A stretch of DNA of 64,000 nucleotides from Bacillus thuringiensis (GTDB taxonomy: Bacteria > Bacillota > Bacilli > Bacillales > Bacillaceae_G): the NCBI RefSeq assembly GCF_001182785.1, contig NZ_CP012099.1:4400501-4464500 (forward strand), read 5' to 3'. The notes below the pieces were generated by a model, which was not told the origin of the DNA, searched no databases, and worked only from the letters and a program-made list of their open reading frames with translations. The translations under genes were made by a program, and so were the position numbers. Shown in pieces: positions 1 through 8,876 of this stretch. Numbering within the stretch: the stretch's first letter is position 1; each line of letters opens with the position of its first letter.

Positions 1-949
1 TTGGCGAGATTTCCTCTAGCTGCTTTATTAGCATCTCCTCTTGTGATGAAGGCTCTTTCTCTTTCATCGTACGTGCAGCATGAGGCTGTACTCTTTCACT
101 TAGTACCGGTAATGCTTGACCATTTTCAAATTGATACCAATCGCGCGCTCCTTTTCTAAGCCTTTCCATATCAATTGTTTGCATCTCTGTCACCGCACCA
201 AGAACGATATTTTGCATCGATAACACATCTACACCATACACGTAAGCAAGTGTTATAACGCAGTCTCTTACTTGATCTGTAATCGCCTTTTTAGGAACAA
301 GAGCGGACAATCCATCTACAAATAAAGAGAAATCAAAGAAATCATTCCAAACTTTCGGAGCGTCTCCCTTCTCGTTACTTGGCATAGTTGTCGTTTTTGG
401 AATACGAAGGTCTTCTTGCGCATGCTCAAGCTGTCCTGGATTAAACGAACCAAACACATCATTGAAAGAGCGCGTAACATTTTCATAAGAAGCAAAATCA
501 AATTCTTCTTCTAAGAAATATTGCTTTACTTGATTATATTTTGTCCGACTCAATCGATTGTATAAAAAGATACTTAAAACAATATCATCAAAAAACTGCT
601 TCGGAGATAAAGGTGGTTGCAATTCATATATGAACATTCGAATATCTTTTTCTTTCTTAATATATACCTTCAAAAGCCCAATTGCCTCTAACTTTACTCG
701 TTCCTCATATATTTCAGGAAGTTGCATTTGCATAGTCACCATAAGGGAATGATGTGTATTCTCTTTTCCAAATACACGATCTTGCTCTAGCTCCCCCCAT
801 AGTGTCATGTATAAGCTAAAAGCTCTACTACCTATTAACGGCTGATACAACATCGTTAATACTTTTCGGTCGTAATTATGCAGTAGCCCTTTCGCACTTA
901 CTTTATAACGATCAATCGGCAATAGCTCCATCCATGATTGTTTTTCCAT
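1..949 (-). CDS. dnaB: Replication initiation and membrane attachment protein DnaB (partial)
   Basis: This is the N-terminal 316 residues of the Firmicutes primosome protein DnaB; the C-terminus and stop codon lie outside the window. DnaB works with DnaD and DnaI to load the replicative helicase at oriC and at restarting forks, and is not the helicase itself. The translation begins MEKQSWMELLPIDRYKV, keeps one open frame to the window edge, and fits the DnaB N-terminal and DnaB/DnaD-like layout. It lies directly downstream of nrdR, the usual Bacillus order, and dnaI should follow beyond position 1. The call rests on recalled family sequence plus gene order. Confidence 0.88.
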   Translation of the reverse strand, partial: MEKQSWMELLPIDRYKVSAKGLLHNYDRKVLTMLYQPLIGSRAFSLYMTLWGELEQDRVFGKENTHHSLMVTMQMQLPEIYEERVKLEAIGLLKVYIKKEKDIRMFIYELQPPLSPKQFFDDIVLSIFLYNRLSRTKYNQVKQYFLEEEFDFASYENVTRSFNDVFGSFNPGQLEHAQEDLRIPKTTTMPSNEKGDAPKVWNDFFDFSLFVDGLSALVPKKAITDQVRDCVITLAYVYGVDVLSMQNIVLGAVTEMQTIDMERLRKGARDWYQFENGQALPVLSERVQPHAARTMKEKEPSSQEEMLIKQLEEISP

Positions 950-1101
950 TCTTGCTTTTCCTTTCTCTCATCCAATCTATCCTCTACTTCATTCGCTCTA
1001 TCTTCATTATATAAATTCTTAGTGAAAAAGAGCTATTAGCTTACGCTTCTAGCTCTTTTATCCTATTACTTACGGTATGTAAAGAGAATAAAATACAACT
1101 T

Positions 1102-1563
1102 CTACTCTCTTTCTTTTTGCAGTATATCTTTTAATTCTTCAATAAATACATTTAAATCTTTAAATTGACGATATACAGAAGCAAAGCGTACGTAAGCAAC
1201 ATCATCAATATCGCGAAGTTCTTCCATAACAATTTCACCAATCATATCACTTTTCACTTCTGATATACCTAAATTACGCAGTTCACGTTCCACGCTTTGT
1301 GTTACTTCTTCTAATTGTCTTAAAGATACTGGTCTTTTTTCACACGCTTTAATTAAACCGCGTAAAATCTTTTCTTTATTAAACTCTTCTCTTGTGCCTT
1401 CTTTTTTAACAACGATAAGAGGTGACTCTTCTACCCTTTCAAAGGTCGTAAAGCGACTTAAACAACTTTCACACTCTCTTCTTCTTCGAATAGAGCGCCC
1501 CTCGTCTACCGGACGCGAATCTAACACTCTTGTACCATTATGAGAACAGGATGGACAACGCAA
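1102..1563 (-). CDS. nrdR: Transcriptional repressor NrdR
   Basis: NrdR senses ATP/dATP and represses ribonucleotide reductase genes by binding NrdR boxes. The protein has an N-terminal zinc ribbon (Cys3, Cys6, Cys31, Cys34, with an Arg-rich turn SIRRRRE between the pairs) and an ATP-cone from about residue 49 to 139. At 153 residues it has the normal family length. I chose the TTG at 1563 because AAAGGAG lies 8 bases upstream of it. The in-frame GTG three codons earlier overlaps that ribosome binding site, so it cannot use it. It sits between speD and dnaB on the same strand, as in B. subtilis. Confidence 0.95.
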   Translation of the reverse strand: MRCPSCSHNGTRVLDSRPVDEGRSIRRRRECESCLSRFTTFERVEESPLIVVKKEGTREEFNKEKILRGLIKACEKRPVSLRQLEEVTQSVERELRNLGISEVKSDMIGEIVMEELRDIDDVAYVRFASVYRQFKDLNVFIEELKDILQKERE

Positions 1564-1795
1564 TTCATTCACTCCTTTACACTATACTCTTTATTTTTCT
1601 CTACTCAATTCACCTAAAATATATATACAATATTATATAACTCATTCTAACTCTCTTACCACTTTAAGTTTCAGCGCATCACTTTATCATCTCATACTTA
1701 AAAATAAGATGGTATATAGGGCACTACCTCATTTGCAAGAGTCCAATTTATTCAACTAACAAGTACGTTATATTTTCCCTTTTTTATAAACTAAA

Positions 1796-1820
1796 AAAGA
1801 GGTGCATTATACACCTCTTT
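1796..1820 (-). terminator. speD terminator
   Basis: A 9-bp stem (AAAGAGGTG / CACCTCTTT, loop of seven) followed on the minus strand by a run of T residues, just after the speD stop codon. Confidence 0.85.
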
Positions 1821-1846
1821 ACATTTTAAATCAATTATGTTCTTTT

Positions 1847-2239
1847 TTAAAGAGCTTTTGTTTCTCTCTGCTTAATTTCGAAGCTACCAGTGCCTCGAGG
1901 AAGCTCGATGCTCTCACGCGTTTTCGCGTTTAAACCTTCTGCAATATATTCTGCAGCAACATTTGGATCAATACGATCCCCACAAGTATAAACATCAATA
2001 CTTGCGTAACCGTGCTCCGGAAAGCTATGAATTGTTAAATGTGATTCTGAGATAATTACTACTCCACTTACACCTTGTGGTGCAAATTTATGGAAAGCAA
2101 CCTCACGCACTTCAGCACCAGCTCTTAGTGCTGCATCCACAAATAATTGTTCAATATACGGCATGTCATTAAGCTTGTCGAAATCGCAATCCCAAAGTTC
2201 AGCGATCACGTGACGACCCATCGTATCCATAGTATCCAT
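1847..2239 (-). CDS. speD: S-adenosylmethionine decarboxylase proenzyme
   Basis: This is the class 1B SAM decarboxylase (SpeD/SpeH type). It makes decarboxylated SAM, the aminopropyl donor for spermidine. The proenzyme self-cleaves in the [10 protein letters not shown] segment between Glu65 and Ser66, and the new N-terminal Ser becomes the pyruvoyl cofactor. If translation starts at the third-codon repeat ATG at 2230, the cleavage Ser is residue 63, the usual number, and the protein has 127 residues. The ATG at 2239 is better placed after AAGGGGG, so both starts are possible; MDT is duplicated at the start. A long structured leader precedes it. Confidence 0.94.
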
Positions 2240-2299
2240 TCTACAGTTCCCCCTTGTAAATTTATTCTAACTGTTCGAATTGAAAACTAATTTGCAATT

Positions 2300-2389
2300 T
2301 GGCTTGCTCCACTACCACGGGGGAAAGTTAGTCCAGAGAGGTCCTAACCCTTTAAGTAGTGACTACGTACCTCAGCTCTTAAGTTTACG
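2300..2389 (-). ncRNA. Structured 5' leader of speD (candidate cis-regulatory RNA)
   Basis: The untranslated leader of speD is about 150 bases, counted from the predicted promoter. On the minus-strand RNA an outer helix pairs CACUAC (2356-2361) with GUAGUG (2310-2315). It encloses a hairpin with stem GUUAG/CUAAC (2344-2348 with 2327-2331). The loop of that hairpin carries ACCUC (2338-2342), which can pair with GAGGU upstream (2369-2373), giving a pseudoknot. No U-run terminator is present. I do not recognise it as a named riboswitch class, and the folding is by eye. Confidence 0.45.
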
Positions 2390-2395
2390 AGTGTT

Positions 2396-2424
2396 AGTAT
2401 ACTTTGTTTATTTTCATTTTGCAA
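2396..2424 (-). promoter_or_regulatory. speD promoter (sigma-A type)
   Basis: On the minus strand TTGCAA (2419-2424) and TATACT (2396-2401) are separated by exactly 17 bases. Transcription should begin near 2389, about 150 bases before the speD start. Confidence 0.65.
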
Positions 2425-2580
2425 CAACAGTTTTTTCGATTTTCTGTCATATTTTCCTCTTTACTTTTCCCTAAAAAAAATAAACGATTCACAAATGCAG
2501 TAATCACAACGTTTCGTGGTATGTCCACTTTTTAAAATATACTTATATAATTTTTTTCCTTTTCAGAAAAAAATAAAAAA

Positions 2581-2606
2581 AGAGGGCAAATATTGCCTTG
2601 CCCTCT
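2581..2606 (-). terminator. gapB terminator
   Basis: The stem AGAGGGCAA / TTGCCCTCT is followed by a run of seven T residues on the minus strand, right after the gapB stop codon. Confidence 0.9.
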
Positions 2607-2617
2607 CCCTCATTCAC

Positions 2618-3646
2618 TTAAATGTGTTGCACATTTTCTTGTTTCGCTAACTCTTCAACAACTAACGTTACAAGATCTACAACACGACGAGAGTAGCCCC
2701 ACTCGTTATCATACCAAGCAAGTACTTTCACTTTACGATCACCCATTACCATTGTAGATAAACCATCAATAATAGCTGAGTGTGTATTTGTATTAAAGTC
2801 GATAGATACTAAAGGCTCTTCGCTGAATTCTACAATACCTTTTAACGCACCGTTTGCAACAGTTTTGAATGCATCGTTAATAGCTTCAACTGTTACATCA
2901 CGTTTTACGTCTACTACTAAGTCAACAAGAGACACGTTTGGCGTTGGTACACGAAGTGCCATACCATGAAGTTTTCCGTTTAAATGCGGAAGAACTTTTG
3001 CTAGCGCTTTCGCAGCACCTGTCGTTGTCGGAATAATTGATTGTCCGCAAGCACGTGCTCTTCTTAAATCTTTATGTGGGTTATCAATATTTTTTTGGTC
3101 ATTTGTATAAGCGTGAACTGTCGTCATTAAACCGTTTTCAATTCCGAACTGCTCATCTAACACCTTAACAACAGGCGCTAAACAGTTTGTTGTACAAGAT
3201 GCATTTGAAATAACAGTATGTTTTGTAATATCTAATTGGTCTTCGTTCACACCAACTACAATTGTTACATCTTCATTTTTACCAGGCGCTGTTAAAATAA
3301 CTTTTTTCGCTCCAGCTTCAACGTGAAGAATTGCTTTTTCTTTCGAATTAAATTTACCAGTTGCTTCAATTACAACTTCAACACCTAAATCTGTCCAAGG
3401 CAATTCCTTTGGATCGCGGTTGTTTAAAAGGCGAATCATTTTTCCATCAACTAATAAGTGATCTTCAAATGCTTCTACTGTTCCGTCAAACTTGCCATGA
3501 ACTGTATCATATTTAATTAAGTGTGCTAACGTTTCAGATGGATAGCTTGCATTGATTGCTACAATTTCGAATGCGCTTTCTTTTATTGCTTGACGAAATA
3601 CCATTCTCCCAATACGTCCAAATCCATTAATTGCCACACGAGTCAT
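2618..3646 (-). CDS. gapB: Glyceraldehyde-3-phosphate dehydrogenase, gluconeogenic (GapB type)
   Basis: This is a phosphorylating glyceraldehyde-3-phosphate dehydrogenase of 342 residues. The Rossmann motif NGFGRIGR is at the N-terminus, catalytic Cys151 lies in SNASCTTN, and the base His178 in TTVHAYT. At residues 32-35 it reads NASY where the glycolytic, NAD-specific GapA has Asn-Asp; loss of that Asp fits the NADP-preferring GapB used in gluconeogenesis. The position between coaE and speD matches gapB of B. subtilis, away from a gapA-pgk-tpi operon. Its promoter carries CcpN-like boxes, consistent with repression on glucose. Confidence 0.93.
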   Translation of the reverse strand: MTRVAINGFGRIGRMVFRQAIKESAFEIVAINASYPSETLAHLIKYDTVHGKFDGTVEAFEDHLLVDGKMIRLLNNRDPKELPWTDLGVEVVIEATGKFNSKEKAILHVEAGAKKVILTAPGKNEDVTIVVGVNEDQLDITKHTVISNASCTTNCLAPVVKVLDEQFGIENGLMTTVHAYTNDQKNIDNPHKDLRRARACGQSIIPTTTGAAKALAKVLPHLNGKLHGMALRVPTPNVSLVDLVVDVKRDVTVEAINDAFKTVANGALKGIVEFSEEPLVSIDFNTNTHSAIIDGLSTMVMGDRKVKVLAWYDNEWGYSRRVVDLVTLVVEELAKQENVQHI

Positions 3647-3669
3647 AATATGTTATCCCCCTTGAATGC

Positions 3670-3728
3670 GTTATACTATTTATCTCCAATCCCAATAATA
3701 GTATAACACAAAAAGGGGATATGTCACT
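3670..3728 (-). promoter_or_regulatory. gapB promoter with CcpN-type operators and a leader inverted repeat
   Basis: The minus strand has TGTGTTATACT at 3700-3710, a full match to the CcpN box TRTGHYATAYW as I recall it, overlapping the -10 TATACT. A second copy, AGTGACATATC (9 of 11), lies at 3718-3728 near the weak -35. CcpN represses gapB and pckA under glycolytic conditions in B. subtilis. In addition GTTATACTATT (3670-3680) and AATAGTATAAC (3697-3707) form a perfect 11-bp inverted repeat across the transcription start. Confidence 0.6.
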
Positions 3729-3755
3729 AAGCATTTTCATTAATTTCACAATTTT

Positions 3756-4358
3756 TTAGTCAATAATGTTCCACTTCTTTAAAATTACCTGCAATTGTGT
3801 TTTCGTTCCCATAATTGTGCCATCATTATTTATCACTTCATCTGCATTTTTCACTTTTTCTGCTAACGGCATTTGAGATTGAATACGAGCTGTCGCTTCT
3901 TCTTCCGAAAAACCATTTCGTTTCATCAAACGTTCTAATTGTGTATCAGGCGTAACTGCTACAACTAAAATGCGGTCAACGAGACTTGTTAATTTGCTTT
4001 CAAATAAGAGAGGAATATCTAACACAATCGCTTGCATACCTTCTTTTATGTACATTTCCTTTTGTCTATTCATTTCCTCACGCACTGCAGGATGCACAAT
4101 TTTATTTAACTGCAATCGTTTTTCTTCATTATAGAAAACGATGCTTCCCAATTTTGGACGATCCAGTTCCCCATCTTGTTGTATCACTTCCGCTCCAAAC
4201 ACTTCTACTATTTTGTTATATGCTGGTTTTCCTTGCTCTACAACTTCTCTTGCAATAATATCTGCATCAATAACTGGTATGCTCAGTTCACGAAACATTT
4301 CTGATACCGTACTTTTTCCGCTTGCAATGCCTCCCGTTAATCCAATTACTACTGTCAT
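3756..4358 (-). CDS. coaE: Dephospho-CoA kinase
   Basis: CoaE phosphorylates the 3'-hydroxyl of dephospho-CoA, the last step of coenzyme A synthesis. The P-loop GLTGGIASGKST is at residues 6-17 and the body follows the CoaE family (VIDADIIAREVV, PLLFE). The protein has 200 residues. An ATG five codons upstream at 4373 lies inside the ribosome binding site GAGGAGG, while the ATG at 4358 sits 6 bases after it, so 4358 is used. It is downstream of ytaF and mutM in the polA cluster. Confidence 0.95.
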   Translation of the reverse strand: MTVVIGLTGGIASGKSTVSEMFRELSIPVIDADIIAREVVEQGKPAYNKIVEVFGAEVIQQDGELDRPKLGSIVFYNEEKRLQLNKIVHPAVREEMNRQKEMYIKEGMQAIVLDIPLLFESKLTSLVDRILVVAVTPDTQLERLMKRNGFSEEEATARIQSQMPLAEKVKNADEVINNDGTIMGTKTQLQVILKKWNIID

Positions 4359-4409
4359 AATAATCCTCCTCATAATAAAAGGCGCGAAACTAATGTTCCA
4401 CGCCCATAC

Positions 4410-5042
4410 TTACATTTTCCAAATTCCAATAATGATGAGTAATACTCCAGGCAGGAATGTGAATTTTTGTAACCACTTCATATTTGATAAAACCGTTCCA
4501 AGTTTCATTCCAATAAATAAAAACAAAGAACTCATAACTGCAACTAATATCGCCATCATAGCGGGTGCATACCCTAATAAAGATGCACCAATTCCGGCAC
4601 CAAATGAATCTACAGAAAGAGCTATACCAAGAAGTAATGCTTCTCCTGCAGAAATGGTGCCTGATTTATCAAAATCTGCAACAGTCGGTTTCCGTAAAAT
4701 TTGAATCACTAGCCCTAGCGAGGCAATCTCTAATTTCCAGACCTTCTCCTCTTGCTTCGATTCTTCTTTTTTCTCACTTCGAAAAAATTGATATAATACC
4801 CAAATCCCTATTCCAATAAGAACAAGCCCACCGATACGCGTTGCGATAACAGGTGAAAATACTTTCGCGATCATATGTCCAATTCCCATTGAAACAAGCA
4901 TAACAGCCGCTGAACACATTCCGATAATTATAATTGATCTTAGTGGAATTCTTACGCTTCTTAAACCATATGTTAGCCCTACACTACAGCTATCTAAGCT
5001 TAATGTAAAAGCTAATAAAATAAGAGATAAATAAAGGTACAT
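4410..5042 (-). CDS. ytaF: Sporulation membrane protein YtaF
   Basis: This polytopic membrane protein has 210 residues and about six membrane segments. It belongs to the MntP/YtaF group, with the paired acidic signature SLDSCSVGLTYG near the N-terminus and SVDSFGAGIGASL in the second half, suggesting an internal repeat and cation transport. YtaF is annotated as a sporulation protein in Bacillus, but its substrate is not established. A strong ribosome binding site (GGGAGGAG) precedes the ATG. It is between mutM and coaE, the order found in B. subtilis. Confidence 0.85.
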   Translation of the reverse strand: MYLYLSLILLAFTLSLDSCSVGLTYGLRSVRIPLRSIIIIGMCSAAVMLVSMGIGHMIAKVFSPVIATRIGGLVLIGIGIWVLYQFFRSEKKEESKQEEKVWKLEIASLGLVIQILRKPTVADFDKSGTISAGEALLLGIALSVDSFGAGIGASLLGYAPAMMAILVAVMSSLFLFIGMKLGTVLSNMKWLQKFTFLPGVLLIIIGIWKM

Positions 5043-5114
5043 CGGTAAGCTCCTCCCTTATACATAGCTCTGCTGTATGTATATGACAAATGCCTATCCG
5101 ATGTTATCTCTTTT

Positions 5115-5945
5115 CTATATTCTTGGCTGACAAATTGGGCAGTAATGCGTTCCTCTTCCGCCAACAACTGTTTTTTCTAATATCGTACCGCAAGTTACAC
5201 ACGGTTCTCCTTTTTTTCCGTATACATTTAGGAGTTCTTGGAACGAACCAATTTGCCCTTGTGAGTTGATATACGTCCGAATTGTACTTCCGCCACGTTT
5301 TACTGCTTCGCCTAGCGTTGTAACGGTAGCCTCATAAATCCGCTCAATTTCTTCTACTGTTAAAGACGAAGCTTCTCGTTCCGGATGAATTCGAGAACGG
5401 AATAAGACTTCATCAACATATATATTTCCAAGCCCTACTAAAAGACGCTGGTCCAATAGCACAACTTTTATTTTACGATTTGTCTTTTTCAATCTTTCTT
5501 GTAAATACTGCGGTGTCAATTCAGCATCAAACGGCTCCGGACCTAAGTCAGCAAGAGGCATTTGGTTCATCTCTTCACCTTTCTTAAAGAGATGCATCGT
5601 ACCAAACTTTCTCACATCTTTATAATGTAATTCAGTTCCATCTGTAAATAAGAAACGGACGTGCGTATGTTTATCAATCGGCTCATCCTCTTGATGTAGT
5701 AAAAACTTACCTTCCATACGCAAATGTGAAACAATAACATAATTTGTTACATATAGAAGCAAAAACTTTCCTCTTCGCTTTATATTTTCAATCTTCTCGC
5801 CTTTTAGCATTTCTTTAAAGATTTCTGCATCATCTGGTCGTTTCACTATTTTTGGATAAGTAACAATGACATCTTCAATCGTTTTTCCTGTTACAAGATT
5901 TTCAAGTGTCCGTCTGACGTTTTCAACCTCTGGTAATTCAGGCAT
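5115..5945 (-). CDS. mutM: Formamidopyrimidine-DNA glycosylase
   Basis: MutM (Fpg) excises 8-oxoguanine and ring-opened purines and nicks the resulting abasic site. The N-terminus MPELPEVEN supplies the catalytic Pro (exposed after Met removal) and Glu. The C-terminal zinc finger has Cys249, Cys252, Cys269 and Cys272, with the conserved Arg in its GGRGT hairpin. The length of 276 residues is standard. It begins 12 bases after polA, so the two repair genes are probably co-transcribed. Confidence 0.96.
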   Translation of the reverse strand: MPELPEVENVRRTLENLVTGKTIEDVIVTYPKIVKRPDDAEIFKEMLKGEKIENIKRRGKFLLLYVTNYVIVSHLRMEGKFLLHQEDEPIDKHTHVRFLFTDGTELHYKDVRKFGTMHLFKKGEEMNQMPLADLGPEPFDAELTPQYLQERLKKTNRKIKVVLLDQRLLVGLGNIYVDEVLFRSRIHPEREASSLTVEEIERIYEATVTTLGEAVKRGGSTIRTYINSQGQIGSFQELLNVYGKKGEPCVTCGTILEKTVVGGRGTHYCPICQPRI

Positions 5946-5957
5946 TTCATCACTTCC

Positions 5958-8591
5958 TTATTTTGCGTCGTACCAAGTTGGACCGTAAGAATAATCAACT
6001 TTCAGCGGAACTGCGAGTTCAATTGCATGCTCCATTACTTCAGGTACAAGCTTCTCTAATTTTTCAATTTCTTCTTTTGGTGCTTCAAATATTAATTCAT
6101 CGTGTACTTGCAGAAGAAGACGCGCTTGTAATCCTTCTTCTTCTAAACGATCTGCCATAATAATCATCGCTTTTTTAATAATATCTGCTGCAGTACCTTG
6201 AATTGGTGTATTCATCGCTGTACGCTCAGCGAAGCTACGTAAATTGAAATTACGACTCGTAATTTCTGGAATATAACGACGACGATTTAATAATGTAGCC
6301 ACATATCCTTTTTGTTTCGCATCTTTTACGATGTCCTCCATGTATTCTTGTACACCAGGGAAACTTTCTAAATACTTTTCAATAAATTCCGCTGCTGCTT
6401 TTCTTGTAATTCCTAAGTTTTGTGAAAGACCATAATCACTAATACCATACACAATTCCGAAGTTAACAGCTTTCGCTTGTCGCCTCATATTTGAAGTTAC
6501 TTCATCTTTTTCAACGCCAAATACATCCATAGCTGTTTTCGTATGAATATCCATGTCATGCTGGAATGCATCAACTAACCCTTTATCATTTGCAATATGA
6601 GCTAATACACGCAGTTCGATTTGTGAATAGTCAGCCGCATACATAATCCAACCTTCTTCTGATGGAACAAATGCCTGACGAATCTTTCTTCCTTCTTCTA
6701 ATCGAATCGGGATATTTTGCAAGTTCGGATCCGTTGAACTTAATCGACCTGTTTGCGTTAATACTTGATTAAAGCGAGTATGAATTTTAGATGAATCTTC
6801 ATGTACAACTTTCAGTAAACCTTCAATATAAGTTGAATTTAGTTTCCCTAATTGACGATAATGTAAAATGTTTGGAATAATCTCATGGCGATCCATAAGC
6901 TTTTCTAATACATCGGCTGACGTAGAATAACCTGTTTTCGTCTTTTTAATAACCGGTAAGTTTAAGTTCTCAAACAGAATTACACCAAGCTGCTTCGGTG
7001 AATTAATATTAAATTCTGTTCCCGCAAGCTTATAAATTTCCTGTTCCATTTCCTTTAATCTACCTGCAAGTTCTTCTCCCATATTACGAAGACGCTCCGT
7101 ATCAACTTTTACACCTTTTACTTCCATATCAGCTAATACACGCGCAAGTGGCAATTCTAACTCTGTAAACAGTTCATATTGCTCATTCTTCTCTAACTCT
7201 TCAACGAATGTTTGCTTTACATCATATAATACATGCACTTTACGAGCTACATGCTCCGCTACTACATCTAACTCTGGAACAGCTCGTTTTGCACCTTTTC
7301 CGTAAACTTCTTCATCAGATTTCACAGCATGTGTTTCTTTCATTTTCGCTACAGTACGGAAATCTTTATCCGTATCGGCTGGATCAAGTAAATAAGCAGC
7401 GATTAATAAATCAAAATCAATCCCTTGAATATCTATCCCATTCCATTTAAGTGCAACGATCGCTCGCTTCGCATCAAATGTATGCTTTCTCATTTCTCCA
7501 TTTGCAAGCCATGCTTTAAAAGCATCCGATGCAAGAGCAATATCCTTCTGAATAAAGTAGCAACCATTTTCATTTTGAATACCAAAGCCTTGAATGTCCG
7601 CCTTATGATAATTATCTTCTTGCACTTCAACAATAAGTGCACTATCTTGCTGAAGCATTTCTTCTGTAACTTCTTCCACAATATCAAATGTAATATCATC
7701 TAATTCAGCTGGAGCTGTTTCTTCTGGCGTAACGCCTAATTTATTTAAAAGAGATGTAAATCCTAAACTCTCGAACATTGGAATCACATCACTTGCTTCA
7801 TATCCTTTATACGCCATATCATCCACATGAACTGTAATCGGTGCATCTGTAATAATAGTCGCAAGATCTTTACTCATAAGAGCTTGTTCTTTATTTTCTT
7901 CCAGTTTTTCTTTTAATTTCTTCCCGCTTACTTGATCTAGATTTTCATACACTTCTTCAACCGTTCCAAACTGTGTTAACAATTTAATCGCCGTTTTTTC
8001 ACCAACTCCTGGTACACCCGGAATATTATCTGATTGGTCTCCCATTAAACCTTTCATATCGATAATTTGCTTTGGTGATAAGCTATATTTTTCAAATAAA
8101 GCTTCTTTCGTATATTCATCTACTTCCGTAATCCCTTTTCGCGGAATACATACAAGCGTGTTATCAGAAACAAGTTGAAGTAAATCTTTATCTCCTGAAA
8201 TAACTTTTACACTTGCTCCTTGTTCACTCGCTTCTTTTGCTAGCGTTCCCATAATATCATCCGCTTCATAATTTTCTAATTCATAACGCGGTACGTTGAA
8301 TGCATCCAGCATCTCACGAATAAACGGGAACTGCTCTGATAATTCAGGTGGAGTCTTTTGACGTCCTCCTTTATACTCACTATACGTTTTATGACGGAAT
8401 GTCGTTTTACCCGCATCAAATGCTACTAACATATGCGTCGGTTTTTCTTCCTCTAATATTCTCATTAACATCATTGTAAAACCGTAAATTGCGTTCGTAT
8501 GTATACCTTTGTCGTTATTTAAAAGCGGTAGTGCAAAGAAAGCACGATACGCGATATTATTACCATCTACTAATACGACCTTTTTTTCCAA
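5958..8591 (-). CDS. polA: DNA polymerase I
   Basis: PolA acts in nick translation, Okazaki fragment maturation and excision repair. Domain order is the 5' nuclease (VLVDGNNIAYRAFF to about residue 290), a degenerate 3'-5' exonuclease region, and the family A polymerase domain with motif A DYSQIELR, motif B RRQAKAVNFGIVYG and motif C VHDE. The exonuclease region lacks the usual acidic metal ligands, as in other bacilli, so proofreading is unlikely. I chose the TTG at 8591 (877 residues) because GGGGAGG lies 8 bases upstream; the longer ORF would start inside the leader. Confidence 0.95.
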   Translation of the reverse strand: MEKKVVLVDGNNIAYRAFFALPLLNNDKGIHTNAIYGFTMMLMRILEEEKPTHMLVAFDAGKTTFRHKTYSEYKGGRQKTPPELSEQFPFIREMLDAFNVPRYELENYEADDIMGTLAKEASEQGASVKVISGDKDLLQLVSDNTLVCIPRKGITEVDEYTKEALFEKYSLSPKQIIDMKGLMGDQSDNIPGVPGVGEKTAIKLLTQFGTVEEVYENLDQVSGKKLKEKLEENKEQALMSKDLATIITDAPITVHVDDMAYKGYEASDVIPMFESLGFTSLLNKLGVTPEETAPAELDDITFDIVEEVTEEMLQQDSALIVEVQEDNYHKADIQGFGIQNENGCYFIQKDIALASDAFKAWLANGEMRKHTFDAKRAIVALKWNGIDIQGIDFDLLIAAYLLDPADTDKDFRTVAKMKETHAVKSDEEVYGKGAKRAVPELDVVAEHVARKVHVLYDVKQTFVEELEKNEQYELFTELELPLARVLADMEVKGVKVDTERLRNMGEELAGRLKEMEQEIYKLAGTEFNINSPKQLGVILFENLNLPVIKKTKTGYSTSADVLEKLMDRHEIIPNILHYRQLGKLNSTYIEGLLKVVHEDSSKIHTRFNQVLTQTGRLSSTDPNLQNIPIRLEEGRKIRQAFVPSEEGWIMYAADYSQIELRVLAHIANDKGLVDAFQHDMDIHTKTAMDVFGVEKDEVTSNMRRQAKAVNFGIVYGISDYGLSQNLGITRKAAAEFIEKYLESFPGVQEYMEDIVKDAKQKGYVATLLNRRRYIPEITSRNFNLRSFAERTAMNTPIQGTAADIIKKAMIIMADRLEEEGLQARLLLQVHDELIFEAPKEEIEKLEKLVPEVMEHAIELAVPLKVDYSYGPTWYDAK

Positions 8592-8640
8592 ATCAGAAAC
8601 CTCCCCATACAAATTTGAAATGATTTTTCTCATAGAAAAA

Positions 8641-8700
8641 AACCGTTCCTTTCCTCTCTCTATATTAACATGACTAATAGAGAGAAGAAAAATAACGGTT
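8641..8700 (-). terminator. phoPR terminator
   Basis: A long imperfect stem (AACCGTT...CTCTCTAT with ATAGAGAG...AACGGTT) is followed on the minus strand by TTTTTT. It lies after phoR and just before polA. Confidence 0.75.
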
Positions 8701-8876
8701 ATTTTCTTTCATATATAAAACAGACTTATATTGGCATAAAGGGAAGTGACGAGAACAGCTTAACTATTCTCGTCCAAAATTACTCCTTGGATGAAGGGGT
8801 TTTCATGTATTATATTAACAGAGCTTTATTAATATTTAATTAAGCCATTGTTAATATATTGTAAACATCCTTCATC
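8701..8876. other. phoR-polA intergenic, small inverted repeats
   Basis: No gene is seen. GACGAGAA and TTCTCGTC (about 8748-8775) form a perfect 8-bp stem without a T-run. A 9-bp pair GGATGAAGG / CCTTCATCC brackets the rest up to the phoR stop. Confidence 0.4.

Noticed and set aside
2280..2474. 64-residue plus-strand frame opposite the speD leader
   Set aside because: It has no ribosome binding site and overlaps the structured leader and promoter, which explain the sequence better.
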